Part shown: piece by piece, positions 46,105 to 55,887 of the stretch | Layout of the letters: each line of letters starts with the position of its first letter | Numbering within the stretch: the first letter of the stretch is position 1 | Assembly: GCF_022180365.1 (NCBI RefSeq) | Contig: NZ_BQKV01000036.1 | Location: 1-59,121, forward strand | DNA length: 59,121 nucleotides | Source of the DNA: Faecalibacterium gallinarum | GTDB taxonomy: Bacteria > Bacillota > Clostridia > Oscillospirales > Ruminococcaceae | Direction of reading: 5' to 3' | Made by a program: the position numbers and the translations under genes | Notes under the pieces: model-generated | Told to the model about the DNA's origin: nothing | What the model saw: only the letters and a program-made list of their open reading frames with translations | Database searches by the model: none

Positions 46105-46154
46105 TATTTCGCTTTCAGCGGCATACGGGCGCGCCCGATGTACGGCTCCAAAGC

Positions 46155-47177
46155 TTACATCCGGCCGCCGTCGGTGTCCAGCACGTCGTGCAGCAGGTCC
46201 ACATGGTCCAGCACAGCGCCGGCGCCCTTGGCCACGCAATCCAGCGGGTCCTCGGCGATGTGGACGTCGATGCCCGTCTCGCTCTGGATCAGCTGATCCA
46301 GGCCCCGCAGCAGGGCGCCGCCGCCCGTCAGGGTGATGCCGCGGTCGATGATGTCGGCGCTCAGCTCGGGCGGGGTCCGCTCCAGGGTCTCCTTGATGGC
46401 GCTGGTGATCTTGACCAGACACTCCAGCAGAGCCTCCCGGATATCCTCGGAATGGACCACGATGTTCTTGGGCAGGCCGTCCACCAGGTTGCGGCCCTTG
46501 ATCTCCATGGTCATCTCCTCTTCCAGGACATAGGCCGAACCGATTTCGATCTTGATCTGCTCGGCGGTGCGCTCGCCGATCAGCAGGTTGTATTTGCGCT
46601 TGATAAAGGCGATGATGGCCTGGTCGAACATATCGCCCGCCATCCGCACGCTGCGGGAAGCCACGATGCCGCCCAGCGAGATCACCGCGATCTCAGCCGT
46701 GCCGCCGCCGATGTCCACGATCATGCTACCGGTGGGCTCGCTGATGGGCAGGCCCGCGCCGATGGCGGCCGCCATGGGCTCCTCAATCACCGACACCTGA
46801 CGGGCACCCGCCTTGAGGGTCGCCTCACGAACGGCCCGGCGCTCCACCTCGGTGACGCCGGAGGGGATGCAGATGACCACCCGGGGCCGGGCGAACATGC
46901 TGTTGCCGCAGGCCTTCTTGAGGAAGTTCTCCAGCATATTGGCGGTGATGTCAAAATCGGCGATGACGCCGTCCTTCAGGGGGCGGACCGCCACAATGCT
47001 GCCCGGGGTACGGCCGATGACCGCCTTGGCCTCGGCACCCACACAGCGGACCTCGTCGGTCTTGGTGTCCACCGCCACGACAGAGGGCTCCCGCATGATG
47101 ATGCCCTTGCCCTTCATATATACCAACGTATTGGCGGTGCCCAAATCTACGCCTACATCTTTCGACAGAAAACTCAT
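46155..47177 (-). CDS. mreB: Actin-like cell shape protein MreB
   Basis: A 340-residue actin homologue that polymerises under the membrane and guides side-wall synthesis. The nucleotide-binding motifs are [12 protein letters not shown] (phosphate 1), [18 protein letters not shown] (phosphate 2) and [12 protein letters not shown] (adenosine), in order. Length is standard. SD AAAGGAG precedes the ATG. It is the first gene behind a strong promoter (47276-47304). Confidence 0.97.
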   Translation of the reverse strand: MSFLSKDVGVDLGTANTLVYMKGKGIIMREPSVVAVDTKTDEVRCVGAEAKAVIGRTPGSIVAVRPLKDGVIADFDITANMLENFLKKACGNSMFARPRVVICIPSGVTEVERRAVREATLKAGARQVSVIEEPMAAAIGAGLPISEPTGSMIVDIGGGTAEIAVISLGGIVASRSVRMAGDMFDQAIIAFIKRKYNLLIGERTAEQIKIEIGSAYVLEEEMTMEIKGRNLVDGLPKNIVVHSEDIREALLECLVKITSAIKETLERTPPELSADIIDRGITLTGGGALLRGLDQLIQSETGIDVHIAEDPLDCVAKGAGAVLDHVDLLHDVLDTDGGRM

Positions 47178-47275
47178 AACCCAGCTGCTCCTTTTATATA
47201 CTCCTATAACTCCGATCCATTCTAAACGTAAAATGGCCGCGGCTCGGCGCCGCCGCCACAGAATGACACAACTAT

Positions 47276-47304
47276 ATTATAGTCACCGAAACCCGTTTTC
47301 ACAA
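47276..47304 (-). promoter_or_regulatory. Promoter of mreBCD operon
   Basis: Read leftward: TTGTGA, 17-nt spacer, TATAAT, about 100 nt before mreB. Confidence 0.78.
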
Positions 47305-47330
47305 GCGTTTCTGCAAGTTTTTCGATTTTT

Positions 47331-47906
47331 TCATCTTTTACCGCCTTTTTCCGCTAAAAAAGACGCAATGAGGCGGGCGGTTCGGCTGATGGGCAGGCCC
47401 ATGATGGTGTAGTAATCCCCTTCCAGCCGGTCCAGCCAGAGGGCGGCCCGGCCCTGGATGGCGTAGGCCCCCGCCTTGTCGTAGGGTTCGGCTGTGGCGG
47501 TATACCGCTCGATCTCCTCCTCATCCAGGGGGAAAAACCGGACTTTGCAGCTGTCCACAAAGCTCTCGGTCCGGCCGCCGCCGGACACGCACACCCCGGT
47601 ATGTACCGCGTGGGTGCGGCCCGAGAGGGCCCGCAGCATCCGCTTGGCGTCTTCGGCGTCCTGGGGCTTGCCCAGCACCTGGCCGTCCACCTCCACCACG
47701 GTATCGCTGCCCACCACCAGACAGTCCGGGTGATCCCCCGCCACCGCCAGGCATTTGCCCCGGGCCAGAGCCTCCACCAGCTGTTCGGGGGTGTCGGCCT
47801 GGACGGCCTTCTCGTCAAAGTCGCTGGCACAAACGGTGAAATCCTTGATATACAGCTCCAGCAGCTGGCGGCGCCGGGGGCTGCCGGAGGCTAAAATCAG
47901 TTCCAT
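47331..47906 (-). CDS. maf: Maf-family nucleotide pyrophosphatase
   Basis: A 191-residue Maf/HAM1-like house-cleaning enzyme that hydrolyses dTTP, UTP or modified nucleotides. ILASGSPRRRQLLE (4-17), VVGSDTVVEVDGQVLGKP and YDKAGAYAIQG are the conserved Maf segments. It is next to dut and mreB, a common Firmicute arrangement of maf with cell-shape genes. Confidence 0.95.
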   Translation of the reverse strand: MELILASGSPRRRQLLELYIKDFTVCASDFDEKAVQADTPEQLVEALARGKCLAVAGDHPDCLVVGSDTVVEVDGQVLGKPQDAEDAKRMLRALSGRTHAVHTGVCVSGGGRTESFVDSCKVRFFPLDEEEIERYTATAEPYDKAGAYAIQGRAALWLDRLEGDYYTIMGLPISRTARLIASFLAEKGGKR

Positions 47907-47939
47907 AGTTGCTTCTTCTCCTGTTTTGCAATTCCTGAT

Positions 47940-48386
47940 TTATTTACCGGTGGAGCCGAAACCGCCCTCGCCCCGGGCGGTGTCTCCCAGCTCCTGCACA
48001 GGCAGGAACGCCGCCGTGTACACCGGCGCGATGCAGAGCTGTGCCACCCGCTCCCCGGGCTGGATGGTATAACTCTCGGTGCCCAGGTTGATGAGGGGGA
48101 CTTTCAGCTCCCCGCGGTAATCGCTGTCAACGACCCCCACCCCGTTGGCCATACAGACCCCGTGTTTGATGGAAAGTCCGCTCCGGGCGTACACCAGGGC
48201 CACCGCCTCGGAGCCGGGCAGCTCGATGGCAAAGCCGGTGGGGATCAGGGCCCGCTCCATGGGAGCTAGGGTTCGGGGCTCATCCAGCACCGCGCAGAGA
48301 TCCGCCGCCGCAGCCCCTGCCGTGGCGTAGGCGGGCACCTGGGCGCGGGGGTCCAGTACTTTATATTTTACAGTAATCGTCTGCAT
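47940..48386 (-). CDS. dut: dUTP diphosphatase
   Basis: A 148-residue trimeric dUTPase that converts dUTP to dUMP and keeps uracil out of DNA. The five family motifs can be followed: AGAAAADLCA, YARSGLSIKHG, GVVDSDYRGE, GERVAQLCI and the C-terminal RGEGGFGSTGK. It starts 21 nt after the U32 gene and precedes maf, probably one nucleotide-sanitation transcription unit. Confidence 0.96.
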   Translation of the reverse strand: MQTITVKYKVLDPRAQVPAYATAGAAAADLCAVLDEPRTLAPMERALIPTGFAIELPGSEAVALVYARSGLSIKHGVCMANGVGVVDSDYRGELKVPLINLGTESYTIQPGERVAQLCIAPVYTAAFLPVQELGDTARGEGGFGSTGK

Positions 48387-48407
48387 TCTATACCTCTCTT
48401 GTCTGGG

Positions 48408-50477
48408 TCAGTTGGTACCCTTGAAATAAAGCCCCCGGGTGAACTCCCCCTCGAAGGGCTCGCCCCGGCGGATCTTGTCCAGCACCTGGGCAGCTTCGGC
48501 CTGGGTTTCCAGGGTGAAATAGGCCACACCGTAATCCACCGCCAGGGCGTCGGGTTTGTCTCCCATATAGATGGGCACCGGGTTATAGATGGTGCGCACC
48601 CCCAGCCCGCAGCGGACCGGGAACTTTTTGGCCTTGCGGTCGGTCAGCTCCCCTTTTTTGTCGCAGTGGGTGCAGTCCCGCACCTTTTGCAGGGGGCAGG
48701 CCCGGGTCAGCATCAGGGGCATATGACCATAAATCAGCGCTCCGGTGGGGACGGGTTTTCCCTCACGGGCCGGTGCGATCCAGACCATCTCGCTGTCTTT
48801 GACTTCGGGCAGGACCAACAGGGCGTTGATCCCCAGGTCTGCATAGCTCTGGGCCGCCAGAGGATTGGTGACATTCAGCCCCAGCCCGCCCGAGAGGGGC
48901 AGGCCCCGGCAGATCCGCAGGTGGGCGATGTTGTTGGCCTCGTACCCGGCAAAGCCCTGGTCTTTTGTGGCTCCCACCCGCCGAAGGGTGTCCGCTTCCA
49001 GCGCGCCGAACATGGCCCGGGGCAGTTCCAGGATGGTTTTGGCTCGCCACTGGGGCGGCACCTGGTCGGCCTGACCGATGGGCAGGATCAAATATTCCAC
49101 CCCGTCCAGAGCCTCGGTGGGCACCTGGTCCCACCGCTCGAACCGGGCCCGGAGGGTCCGGCGGGCGGGAATCTCCCGCCGGGTCAAAGTCAGGGGCTCC
49201 ATCGGCTGGGTGGGCCAGGGGCGGAGGGTCTCCCGTTTTTGGAGCAGACTCTCCAGGGCCTGGCGGCGCAGCTCGTTGACGGCGCTGCCCGGCAGATACC
49301 AGGGCCCGCCCTCCATTTCTACGGTGATCTCCCCTGCCTGGAAGGGGGTGCCGCCGGTCTTGGCCAGACTGCGGCGCAAGCTCTCGGTGGGGTCGGTGCG
49401 GGCGGGGGCGGGTTCGGCGTCCCCGTAGGCAAACGCCCGGTTGCCGTCGGCATCGGTGACGGTGAGCTTTTCGCCCCCCTCCTCGATTTCCAGCTTCATC
49501 TCCACCGGCACCCGGGACCGCTCCCGCCGGTAGAGCTCCCGCAGAGCAGGCAGGGTTTTGCGGGTCAGCTCGGCGTCCGCCTCGCTGCGGGTGCCGAACA
49601 TGGTGCCATCGATCTTGCCATCCAGATAGCCGGAGGTGAAGCCCGACCGGCTGAAGGCATTTTTCAGCAGTTCCCGGTCGTAGGCCCGGCCCTCCCGGCC
49701 CGCCAGGCAGGCATCCACCGCCGCCGCCACATACTCCGGCGTCCGCAGGCGGCCCTCGATCTTGGCCGAGGCCACCCCCAGGGACTGGAGGATGTTCAGC
49801 TGGTCGATCACCGAATTATCTTTCAAGGAAAGATGATGGGCCCGGCCGGGGCGCCCCTCCGGCAGGGAAGTTGCATCGAAGGGCAGGCGGCAGGGCCCGG
49901 CGCAGGAGCCCCGGTTGCCGCTCCGCCCGCCCAGAAAGGCGGACATATAACACTGGCCGCTCATGCTCATGCAGAGGGCGCCGTGGACAAAGCACTCGGT
50001 TTCCACAGGGCAGTGTTTGGTGATGTATTCAATCTCCGAGAGGCTCAGCTCCCGGGCCAGGATCACCCGTTTGAACCCCTGTTCCGCCAGTTCCAGCGCC
50101 CCTTCCAGGGTGTGGACGCTCATCTGGGTGGAGGCATGGCGGGGCAGATCGGGGGCGATCCGGGCGATCAGCCGGGCGGTGGCCAGGTCCTGGCAGATCA
50201 CCGCATCGGCACCGCTGGCGGCCACCGCCCGGACGGCTGCGGCCAAATCCTCCAGCTCGCTGGCGTAAACGGTGGTGTTCATGGCCACATGGACCCGAAC
50301 CCCCCGCCCGTGGCAGAAGCGCACCGCCTCGCAGAGGCTGGCTGCGTCAAAGTTGCCGGCCCCTGTGCGGGCGTTGAAGCCCGAAAAACCCAGGTAGACT
50401 GCGTCCGCGCCGCTGTATACCGCCGCCCGGAGCATCTCTTCGCTGCCCACCGGGGCAAGAATCTCAATCTGTGCCAT
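48408..50477 (-). CDS. U32-family peptidase / RlhA-type protein
   Basis: A 689-residue U32 protein. The N-terminal TIM-barrel segment is typical (EILAPVGSEEMLRAAVYSGADAVYLG in two parts; QDLATARLI; STQMSVHT), followed by the cysteine-bearing core ECFVHGALCMSMSGQCYMS, GNRGSCAGPCRLPF and SLKDNSVI with IEGRLR. The long C-terminal half (DUF3656-like collagenase domain and a second barrel) fits RlhA (YdcP), which makes 5-hydroxycytidine in 23S rRNA in E. coli with prephenate as oxygen source. The Cys residues could hold an Fe-S cluster. Whether it is RlhA-like or another U32 function is unsettled. Confidence 0.88.
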   Translation of the reverse strand: MAQIEILAPVGSEEMLRAAVYSGADAVYLGFSGFNARTGAGNFDAASLCEAVRFCHGRGVRVHVAMNTTVYASELEDLAAAVRAVAASGADAVICQDLATARLIARIAPDLPRHASTQMSVHTLEGALELAEQGFKRVILARELSLSEIEYITKHCPVETECFVHGALCMSMSGQCYMSAFLGGRSGNRGSCAGPCRLPFDATSLPEGRPGRAHHLSLKDNSVIDQLNILQSLGVASAKIEGRLRTPEYVAAAVDACLAGREGRAYDRELLKNAFSRSGFTSGYLDGKIDGTMFGTRSEADAELTRKTLPALRELYRRERSRVPVEMKLEIEEGGEKLTVTDADGNRAFAYGDAEPAPARTDPTESLRRSLAKTGGTPFQAGEITVEMEGGPWYLPGSAVNELRRQALESLLQKRETLRPWPTQPMEPLTLTRREIPARRTLRARFERWDQVPTEALDGVEYLILPIGQADQVPPQWRAKTILELPRAMFGALEADTLRRVGATKDQGFAGYEANNIAHLRICRGLPLSGGLGLNVTNPLAAQSYADLGINALLVLPEVKDSEMVWIAPAREGKPVPTGALIYGHMPLMLTRACPLQKVRDCTHCDKKGELTDRKAKKFPVRCGLGVRTIYNPVPIYMGDKPDALAVDYGVAYFTLETQAEAAQVLDKIRRGEPFEGEFTRGLYFKGTN

Positions 50478-50589
50478 AGCTCTCCTTTTTGCTGTTCCTT
50501 GGTTTATTTTGGATTCGGGCGGGCCATCCTCTCCCTGGGGGCGGCAGGTCTCGGCTGCCTCTCTCCCCCGGGCCGCCCTATTTTCGCCC

Positions 50590-50613
50590 GTCCCATAATA
50601 TGTCCCATAATAT
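50590..50613. repeat. Two tandem 12-bp repeats
   Basis: GTCCCATAATAT occurs twice back to back in the gap between zapA and the U32 gene, followed by further AT-rich sequence that could hold promoter -10 elements in the leftward direction. Confidence 0.85.
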
Positions 50614-50645
50614 AATGTATAATAATGTGCCCTGGATTGGGCAGA

Positions 50646-51011
50646 TCAGGTCTTTTCGCCCTTGCGCATCCGGGCCAGCTGCTCTCGCAGAGCGGCAGCC
50701 TCCCGGCGCAGGCTCTCATTTTCGGCCTTGACCTTGTCCTCGGCGGCCTTGGCCCGGGCCGCATCGGCGATATAATCCTGGATCTGGCTGCGCATGTTCT
50801 CGGCGCTGCCGGTGCTCTTGCGGTATTCGTCGAGATAGTCCATTGCGCAGAAAACCGCCGCCTTGGTGGCCGAAAGGCTGGGGTTCTCTTTCATCAGTTT
50901 GCTGATGTCCCGGTCCAGCTTGTCCGCCAGAGAGAGGATATACTGCTCCGAATCGGTGGTTGCGATGGCGTACTGCGCCCCTGCAATCATCACTCTAACC
51001 TTGTTTACCAT
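50646..51011 (-). CDS. zapA: ZapA-family cell division protein
   Basis: A 121-residue ZapA homologue, a positive regulator of FtsZ ring assembly. The N-terminal domain (NKVRVMIAGAQYAIAT..DSEQYILSLADKLDRDI) is followed by a long coiled coil (about 60-118, Glu/Ala/Leu/Arg-rich). It has a 5' leader of up to about 180 nt. It heads the leftward run zapA-U32-dut-maf, which leads into the mre operon. Confidence 0.92.
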   Translation of the reverse strand: MVNKVRVMIAGAQYAIATTDSEQYILSLADKLDRDISKLMKENPSLSATKAAVFCAMDYLDEYRKSTGSAENMRSQIQDYIADAARAKAAEDKVKAENESLRREAAALREQLARMRKGEKT

Positions 51012-51306
51012 AGCTGCCTCGCTTTCTGGGCCTTTTCCGGCGCCGGCGGCGGCCCAAAGCCCGCCCCGGCAGGCCCGGCGTCCTCTGTTTTGGAACCCAC
51101 CGCGTTTGGCGGGGAGTTTGTGGCCGCATTTGTGGGCGAGTTACCCCCGCCATTGCACCCTGCGCCCCCCGTTTGCGGCACATTCCGCTCTATCTATTAT
51201 AATATAAATATGGTGCGAGAGAAAGTGGTATTTTCAAATTCTTGCACTTTCAGCACAAAGTTTCACGGTAAAAAATAGCAGTAACAGAAAAAATAGGCTC
51301 TTTTTC
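51012..51306 (-). other. zapA upstream region, long GC-rich leader
   Basis: No gene is supported in this stretch between zapA and the glycogen phosphorylase promoter. A leftward TATAAT lies near 51195-51200 with only a weak -35. The implied leader of about 180 nt is very GC-rich and has repeated ACAAA in potential loops between short GC stems. I see no known riboswitch core in it. Confidence 0.5.
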
Positions 51307-51335
51307 TTGCAATCAAAGGGGCAACAGATTATAAT
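51307..51335 (+). promoter_or_regulatory. Promoter of glgP
   Basis: TTGCAA, 17-nt spacer, TATAAT, about 100 nt before the glycogen phosphorylase start. Confidence 0.82.
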
Positions 51336-51438
51336 AAAAAAGCTGTATTCCCTATAACAGGGTCAAACGATGCAATTTAGAATTTATTTTCACCCACCGT
51401 TTCTAATACTGAGCAAGTACGCAGACAGGAGATCATCT

Positions 51439-53835
51439 ATGACTACGAAAGAATTTGCAAAAATTCTGCAAGACAAACTGACCAGTGAGTACGGCGTCGA
51501 TCTGAGCGTGGCCTCTCACCAGCAGATTTATCGTTCTCTGGCACTCATCTGCCGCCAGATTATGAGCGAAAACCACAAGAAGTTCCAGTCCAAGGTCATC
51601 GGCTCGGGCTCCAAGCAGGTTTACTACCTCTGCATGGAGTTCCTGATGGGCCGCAGCCTCAAGACCAGCCTCTTCAACCTGGGCCTGAACGAGGCCGCCG
51701 AGGCTGCTCTGGCCGCTGCCGACATCAACATCGAGAGCATTTATGAGGAAGAGCCCGACGCAGGCCTGGGCAACGGCGGTCTGGGCCGTCTGGCCGCCTG
51801 CTACCTGGACGGCATGGCCACCACCGGCATCTGCGGCACCGGCTACTCCATCCTGTATGAGTACGGCATCTTTAAGCAGAAGATCGTGGACGGCTGGCAG
51901 CAGGAGCGGGCCGACAACTGGCTGCCCGGCGGCCAGGTCTGGCTCAAGAGCCACCCCGATCAGGCGGTTGAGGTCCGGTTCAACGGCGAGATCCGGGAGA
52001 ACTGGGATCACGGCTTCCACTATATCCAGCACCTGAACTACAACAGCGTCATGGCTGTTCCCTCCGATATGTACGTCCAGGGCTATGACGGCCAGGGCGT
52101 GGCAAAGCTCCGCCTGTGGCAGGCCAAGGCCCCCGATTTCGACATGTCCAGCTTCTCTCTGGGCGACTACGGCGCCGCCATGAGCAAGAACGCCTCGGCT
52201 GAGCTGATTTCCAAGGTGCTCTACCCCAACGACAACCATGTTGAGGGCAAGATCCTCCGTCTGCGCCAGCAGTACTTCCTGTCTGCGGCCTCCATCGGCG
52301 ACATCGTCCAGAACCACCTGGCCACCTACGCCACCCTGGAGAACCTGCCCGACAAGGTCGCCATCCAGCTGAACGACACCCACCCGACCCTGGCCATCCC
52401 CGAGATGATGCGGATCCTGCTGGACGAGTGCGGCTTCAGCTGGGAGAAGAGCTTCGACATCTGCCAGAAGGTCTTCTCTTACACCAACCACACCGTCATG
52501 GCCGAGGCTCTGGAGAAGTGGAACGAGGACATCTTCCGCATGACCCTGCCCCGGATCTACCAGATCGTGGTGGAGATGAACCGCCGCTGCCGGATGGACC
52601 TGGAGAAGGCTTTCCCTGGCGACAAGGGCAAGATCGACTATATGGCCCTGATCGGCGACAACCAGATCCGAATGGCCAACATCTGCGCCTACACCGCCAA
52701 CAGCATCAACGGCGTTTCCAAGCTGCACAGCGAGATCATCAAGCAGAGCGTCTTCCACGACTACTACCTGTTCAAGCCCCAGGCCTTCAAGAACGTGACC
52801 AACGGCATCGCATACCGTCGCTGGCTGCTGGCCTCCAACCCCCGTCTGTGCAAGCTGCTGGACGAGACCATCGGCACCGAGTACAAGCACGACGCCGCCG
52901 AGCTGTCCAAGCTGAACAAGTTTGCCGATGACAAGAAGGTCCTGACCCAGCTGAACGAGATCAAGCTGGCCAACAAGACCGACTTCGCCAACTACCTGGC
53001 CAAGAGCACCGGTCAGGTCATCGACCCCAACTCCATCTTTGACTGCCAGGTCAAGCGGATGCACGAATACAAGCGCCAGCACCTGAACGCGCTGAACATC
53101 GCCGCCCAGTACCTGTACTTGAAGGAGAACCCCAACGCCGACTTTATCCCCAAGACCTATATCTTCGGCGCCAAGGCAGCCCCCGGCTACTATATGGCCA
53201 AGCAGATGATCCGTATGATCTGCAAGCTGGGCAACCTGATCAACAACGACCCCGCTGTCCGCGACAAGCTGCGGATCGTCTACCTGGAAGAGTACTGCGT
53301 CTCCCTGAGCGAGCACCTGATGCCCGCTTCTGAGGTATCCGAGCAGATCTCTCTGGCAGGCACCGAGGCTTCCGGTACCGGCAACATGAAGTTCATGCTG
53401 AACGGCGCCATCACCCTGGGCACCCTGGACGGCGCCAACGTGGAGATCGCCGACGCAGCCGGCAAGGAGAACGAGATCATCTTTGGTATGCTGACTCCCG
53501 AGGTCAACAGCCTGAAGAACATGGGCTACCACCCCAACGCCTTCATCATGGGCGACGACGTGGCCAACGCGGTCCTGAATTTCCTGGAGCGTGGCTGGAA
53601 CGGCGAGAACTTCCACGAGGTGACCTCCAACCTGCGGTCCAGCGACCCCTATATGGTCATGGCCGACTTCAAGGATTACCGCCGCGCTCAGGCCGACCTG
53701 CAGCGGCTGTACGCCAACCGCGAGGGCTGGGCCCGGATGAGCCTGAAGAACATCGCCAACAGCGGCATCTTCAGCGCCGACCGCTCGGTCCTGGATTACG
53801 CCCGCGATATCTGGAACGCCCCCACCGTAAAGTAA
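51439..53835 (+). CDS. glgP: Glycogen/alpha-glucan phosphorylase
   Basis: A 798-residue PLP-dependent GT35 enzyme that releases glucose-1-phosphate from glycogen or maltodextrins. YYLCMEFLMGRSL and EPDAGLGNGGLGRLAACYLD lie in the N-terminal half; NDTHPTLAIPEMMR and HEYKRQHLNAL follow; the PLP-site GTEASGTGNMKFMLNGA places the Schiff-base lysine at about 651. ATG 51439 has AGGAG at 7 nt; an upstream Met has no SD. Codon use is strongly biased, suggesting high expression. It is followed by a GH13 gene, a typical glycogen or maltodextrin degradation pair. Confidence 0.97.
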   Translation: MTTKEFAKILQDKLTSEYGVDLSVASHQQIYRSLALICRQIMSENHKKFQSKVIGSGSKQVYYLCMEFLMGRSLKTSLFNLGLNEAAEAALAAADINIESIYEEEPDAGLGNGGLGRLAACYLDGMATTGICGTGYSILYEYGIFKQKIVDGWQQERADNWLPGGQVWLKSHPDQAVEVRFNGEIRENWDHGFHYIQHLNYNSVMAVPSDMYVQGYDGQGVAKLRLWQAKAPDFDMSSFSLGDYGAAMSKNASAELISKVLYPNDNHVEGKILRLRQQYFLSAASIGDIVQNHLATYATLENLPDKVAIQLNDTHPTLAIPEMMRILLDECGFSWEKSFDICQKVFSYTNHTVMAEALEKWNEDIFRMTLPRIYQIVVEMNRRCRMDLEKAFPGDKGKIDYMALIGDNQIRMANICAYTANSINGVSKLHSEIIKQSVFHDYYLFKPQAFKNVTNGIAYRRWLLASNPRLCKLLDETIGTEYKHDAAELSKLNKFADDKKVLTQLNEIKLANKTDFANYLAKSTGQVIDPNSIFDCQVKRMHEYKRQHLNALNIAAQYLYLKENPNADFIPKTYIFGAKAAPGYYMAKQMIRMICKLGNLINNDPAVRDKLRIVYLEEYCVSLSEHLMPASEVSEQISLAGTEASGTGNMKFMLNGAITLGTLDGANVEIADAAGKENEIIFGMLTPEVNSLKNMGYHPNAFIMGDDVANAVLNFLERGWNGENFHEVTSNLRSSDPYMVMADFKDYRRAQADLQRLYANREGWARMSLKNIANSGIFSADRSVLDYARDIWNAPTVK

Positions 53836-54019
53836 TCTTCTTTTGTGCTGCCGGCTTGGCCGGCTAGAATCTGTGACACTGCCCCGGTGCAAGCCGGGCC
53901 CTGTCCGGGACGCGAAATCCCCCGTTTGGCGGGGGCTGGGCGCCGCTTGGCGGCTGCCCTCTTCGAGTATCCCGGCCGGCCCGCTGCCCGGGGCCTTTTT
54001 GGGAAAGGAACGACGCACT

Positions 54020-55876
54020 TTGGCTTGTCTGTTCAACAGCTACGACACCTACTACAAGCGCCCCTTCGGTGCGCTGTTTGCGGGGCAGAGCGTCCATCTG
54101 GCGCTCTCGATCCCCGAAGAACTGGACTATGTGGACCCTCACCTCGTCCTTCAGAAGGACGGCGCGGGCCATATCCCGGTGCACTACCGGATGTCCTTTG
54201 AGGGCCAGACCCCTCAGGTGAACCATTTTTCGGTGGACGTAACCATCGAAACCGCCGGAATCTACTTCTATTATTTTGACCTGTATACCGACTTCCGGCG
54301 GATTTATCGCGGCCCGGACAACCAAGGTGTGCTCAGCTGGCAGGACGGCGAGCCCTGGCAGCTGACCGTCTGCGAGGCCGATTTCGAGACCCCGGACTGC
54401 GTCAAAGGGGGCGTGTTTTACCAGATTTTCCCCGACCGGTTCTGCGAGTCCCAGGAGAACAAGCACATGCCCTTCTCCGACCGGATCTACCGGGCCGACA
54501 AGCACGCCGAGCCTTTCTGGCAGCCCAACGAGACCGGCGGCCACCTGAACCACGATTATTTCGGCGGCGACCTCAAGGGCATCCAGTCCAAGCTGCCCTA
54601 CCTGCACGAGATGGGGGTTACCTTCATCTACCTGAACCCCATCTTTGAGGCCCACTCCAACCACCGGTACAACACCGCCAACTATCTGAGCGTGGACCCT
54701 CTGCTTGGCACCAACCAGGATTTTGAGGAGCTCTGCACCGAGGCCAAGCGGTACGGCATCGGCATCGTGCTGGACGGCGTGTTCAGCCACACCGGCTCGG
54801 ACAGCATCTACTTCAACCGGGAGGGCCGCTACGGCAACGGCGGCGCCTGGCGGGACCCCAATTCCCCCTACCGCAGCTGGTACGATTTTTCCTCCCAGTA
54901 TCCCTGCGGCTACCGCAGCTGGTGGGGTTTTGAGACTCTACCCGAGGTCAACGAGGAAGATCCCTCCTATGTGGAGTTCATCACCGGCGAGGGGGGCGTC
55001 ATCGACACCTGGCTCCGCCGGGGCGCAGCGGGCTTCCGGCTGGACGTGGCCGACGAGCTGCCCGACAGCTTCATCGAGAAGATCCGGGTAGCAGTCAAGC
55101 GGGTCAGCCCGGAAAAGTTTTTGCTGGGCGAAGTCTGGGAGGACGCCACCACCAAATACGGCTTCGGCAGCCGGCGGACCTATCTGCTGGGCAAGGGGCT
55201 GGACAGCGTCATGAACTACCCCTTCAAAAACAGTGTGCTGGATTTCGTCTGCGGCAAACCTGCCGAGCAGGCCGCCCAGGAGATCATGTCCATCTGTGAG
55301 CACTATCCTGCCCCGGCCCTCCACACCCTGCTGAACTTCCTCTCCACCCACGACACCGAGCGGGCCCTGACCGTCATCGCCGACGAGCCCGCCAACGGCC
55401 GGGGCCGGGAGTGGCAGAGCGGCCGCTGCGTCACCGGCGAAGCCTATGAGGAAGGGATGCTCCTTTTGCGGATGGCCTATGCCATCATCTTCACCCTGCC
55501 GGGGGTGCCCTGCATCTACTACGGCGACGAAATCGGCATGCAGGGCTACCGAGACCCCTTCAACCGGACCTTCTATCCCTGGGACACCACCGAACACCGG
55601 CTGCGCCCGGTGCTCTCCAACCTGGCTGAGCTGCGCAAGAGCTGCGAGGCGTTCCGCACCGGGGATCTGCGGATTCTGCGAGCCGAAGGCGGCGTGCTCC
55701 ACTACCAGCGGGTGGGCGAACTGGAGACCGCCGAGATCATCGTCAACCGCACCGATCATATGCTGATCGAGCCCCTGGCCAACGGAAAGCACACCGTCAT
55801 CAACCCCATGGGCTTTACCATTCTGGTGGATGAAATCGGCCACAACCCCGATCACAGCTACTACGACTACCAGTAA
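54020..55876 (+). CDS. GH13 alpha-glucosidase/neopullulanase-like enzyme
   Basis: A 618-residue GH13 enzyme with an N-terminal beta-sandwich (about 1-110), the (beta/alpha)8 barrel and a C-terminal beta domain. Expected catalytic residues are Asp342 (FRLDVADE), Glu371 (LLGEVWED) and Asp445 (STHDTERAL). HSNHRYNTANYLSVDPLLG is a typical neopullulanase/cyclodextrinase segment. The start is taken as TTG at 54020, with AAAGGAA 9 nt upstream; the longer frame upstream encodes non-family sequence. No signal peptide, so it acts on cytoplasmic glucans alongside the phosphorylase. The 184-nt gap to glgP is GC-rich and hairpin-prone. Confidence 0.9.
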   Translation: MACLFNSYDTYYKRPFGALFAGQSVHLALSIPEELDYVDPHLVLQKDGAGHIPVHYRMSFEGQTPQVNHFSVDVTIETAGIYFYYFDLYTDFRRIYRGPDNQGVLSWQDGEPWQLTVCEADFETPDCVKGGVFYQIFPDRFCESQENKHMPFSDRIYRADKHAEPFWQPNETGGHLNHDYFGGDLKGIQSKLPYLHEMGVTFIYLNPIFEAHSNHRYNTANYLSVDPLLGTNQDFEELCTEAKRYGIGIVLDGVFSHTGSDSIYFNREGRYGNGGAWRDPNSPYRSWYDFSSQYPCGYRSWWGFETLPEVNEEDPSYVEFITGEGGVIDTWLRRGAAGFRLDVADELPDSFIEKIRVAVKRVSPEKFLLGEVWEDATTKYGFGSRRTYLLGKGLDSVMNYPFKNSVLDFVCGKPAEQAAQEIMSICEHYPAPALHTLLNFLSTHDTERALTVIADEPANGRGREWQSGRCVTGEAYEEGMLLLRMAYAIIFTLPGVPCIYYGDEIGMQGYRDPFNRTFYPWDTTEHRLRPVLSNLAELRKSCEAFRTGDLRILRAEGGVLHYQRVGELETAEIIVNRTDHMLIEPLANGKHTVINPMGFTILVDEIGHNPDHSYYDYQ

Positions 55877-55887
55877 TTTTTCATCAA

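Noticed and set aside
51433-54036. An 867-residue reading frame antisense to glycogen phosphorylase
   Set aside because: Val/Leu/Gly/Asp-rich repetitive composition typical of the complement of GC-rich genes; glgP on the other strand is certain.
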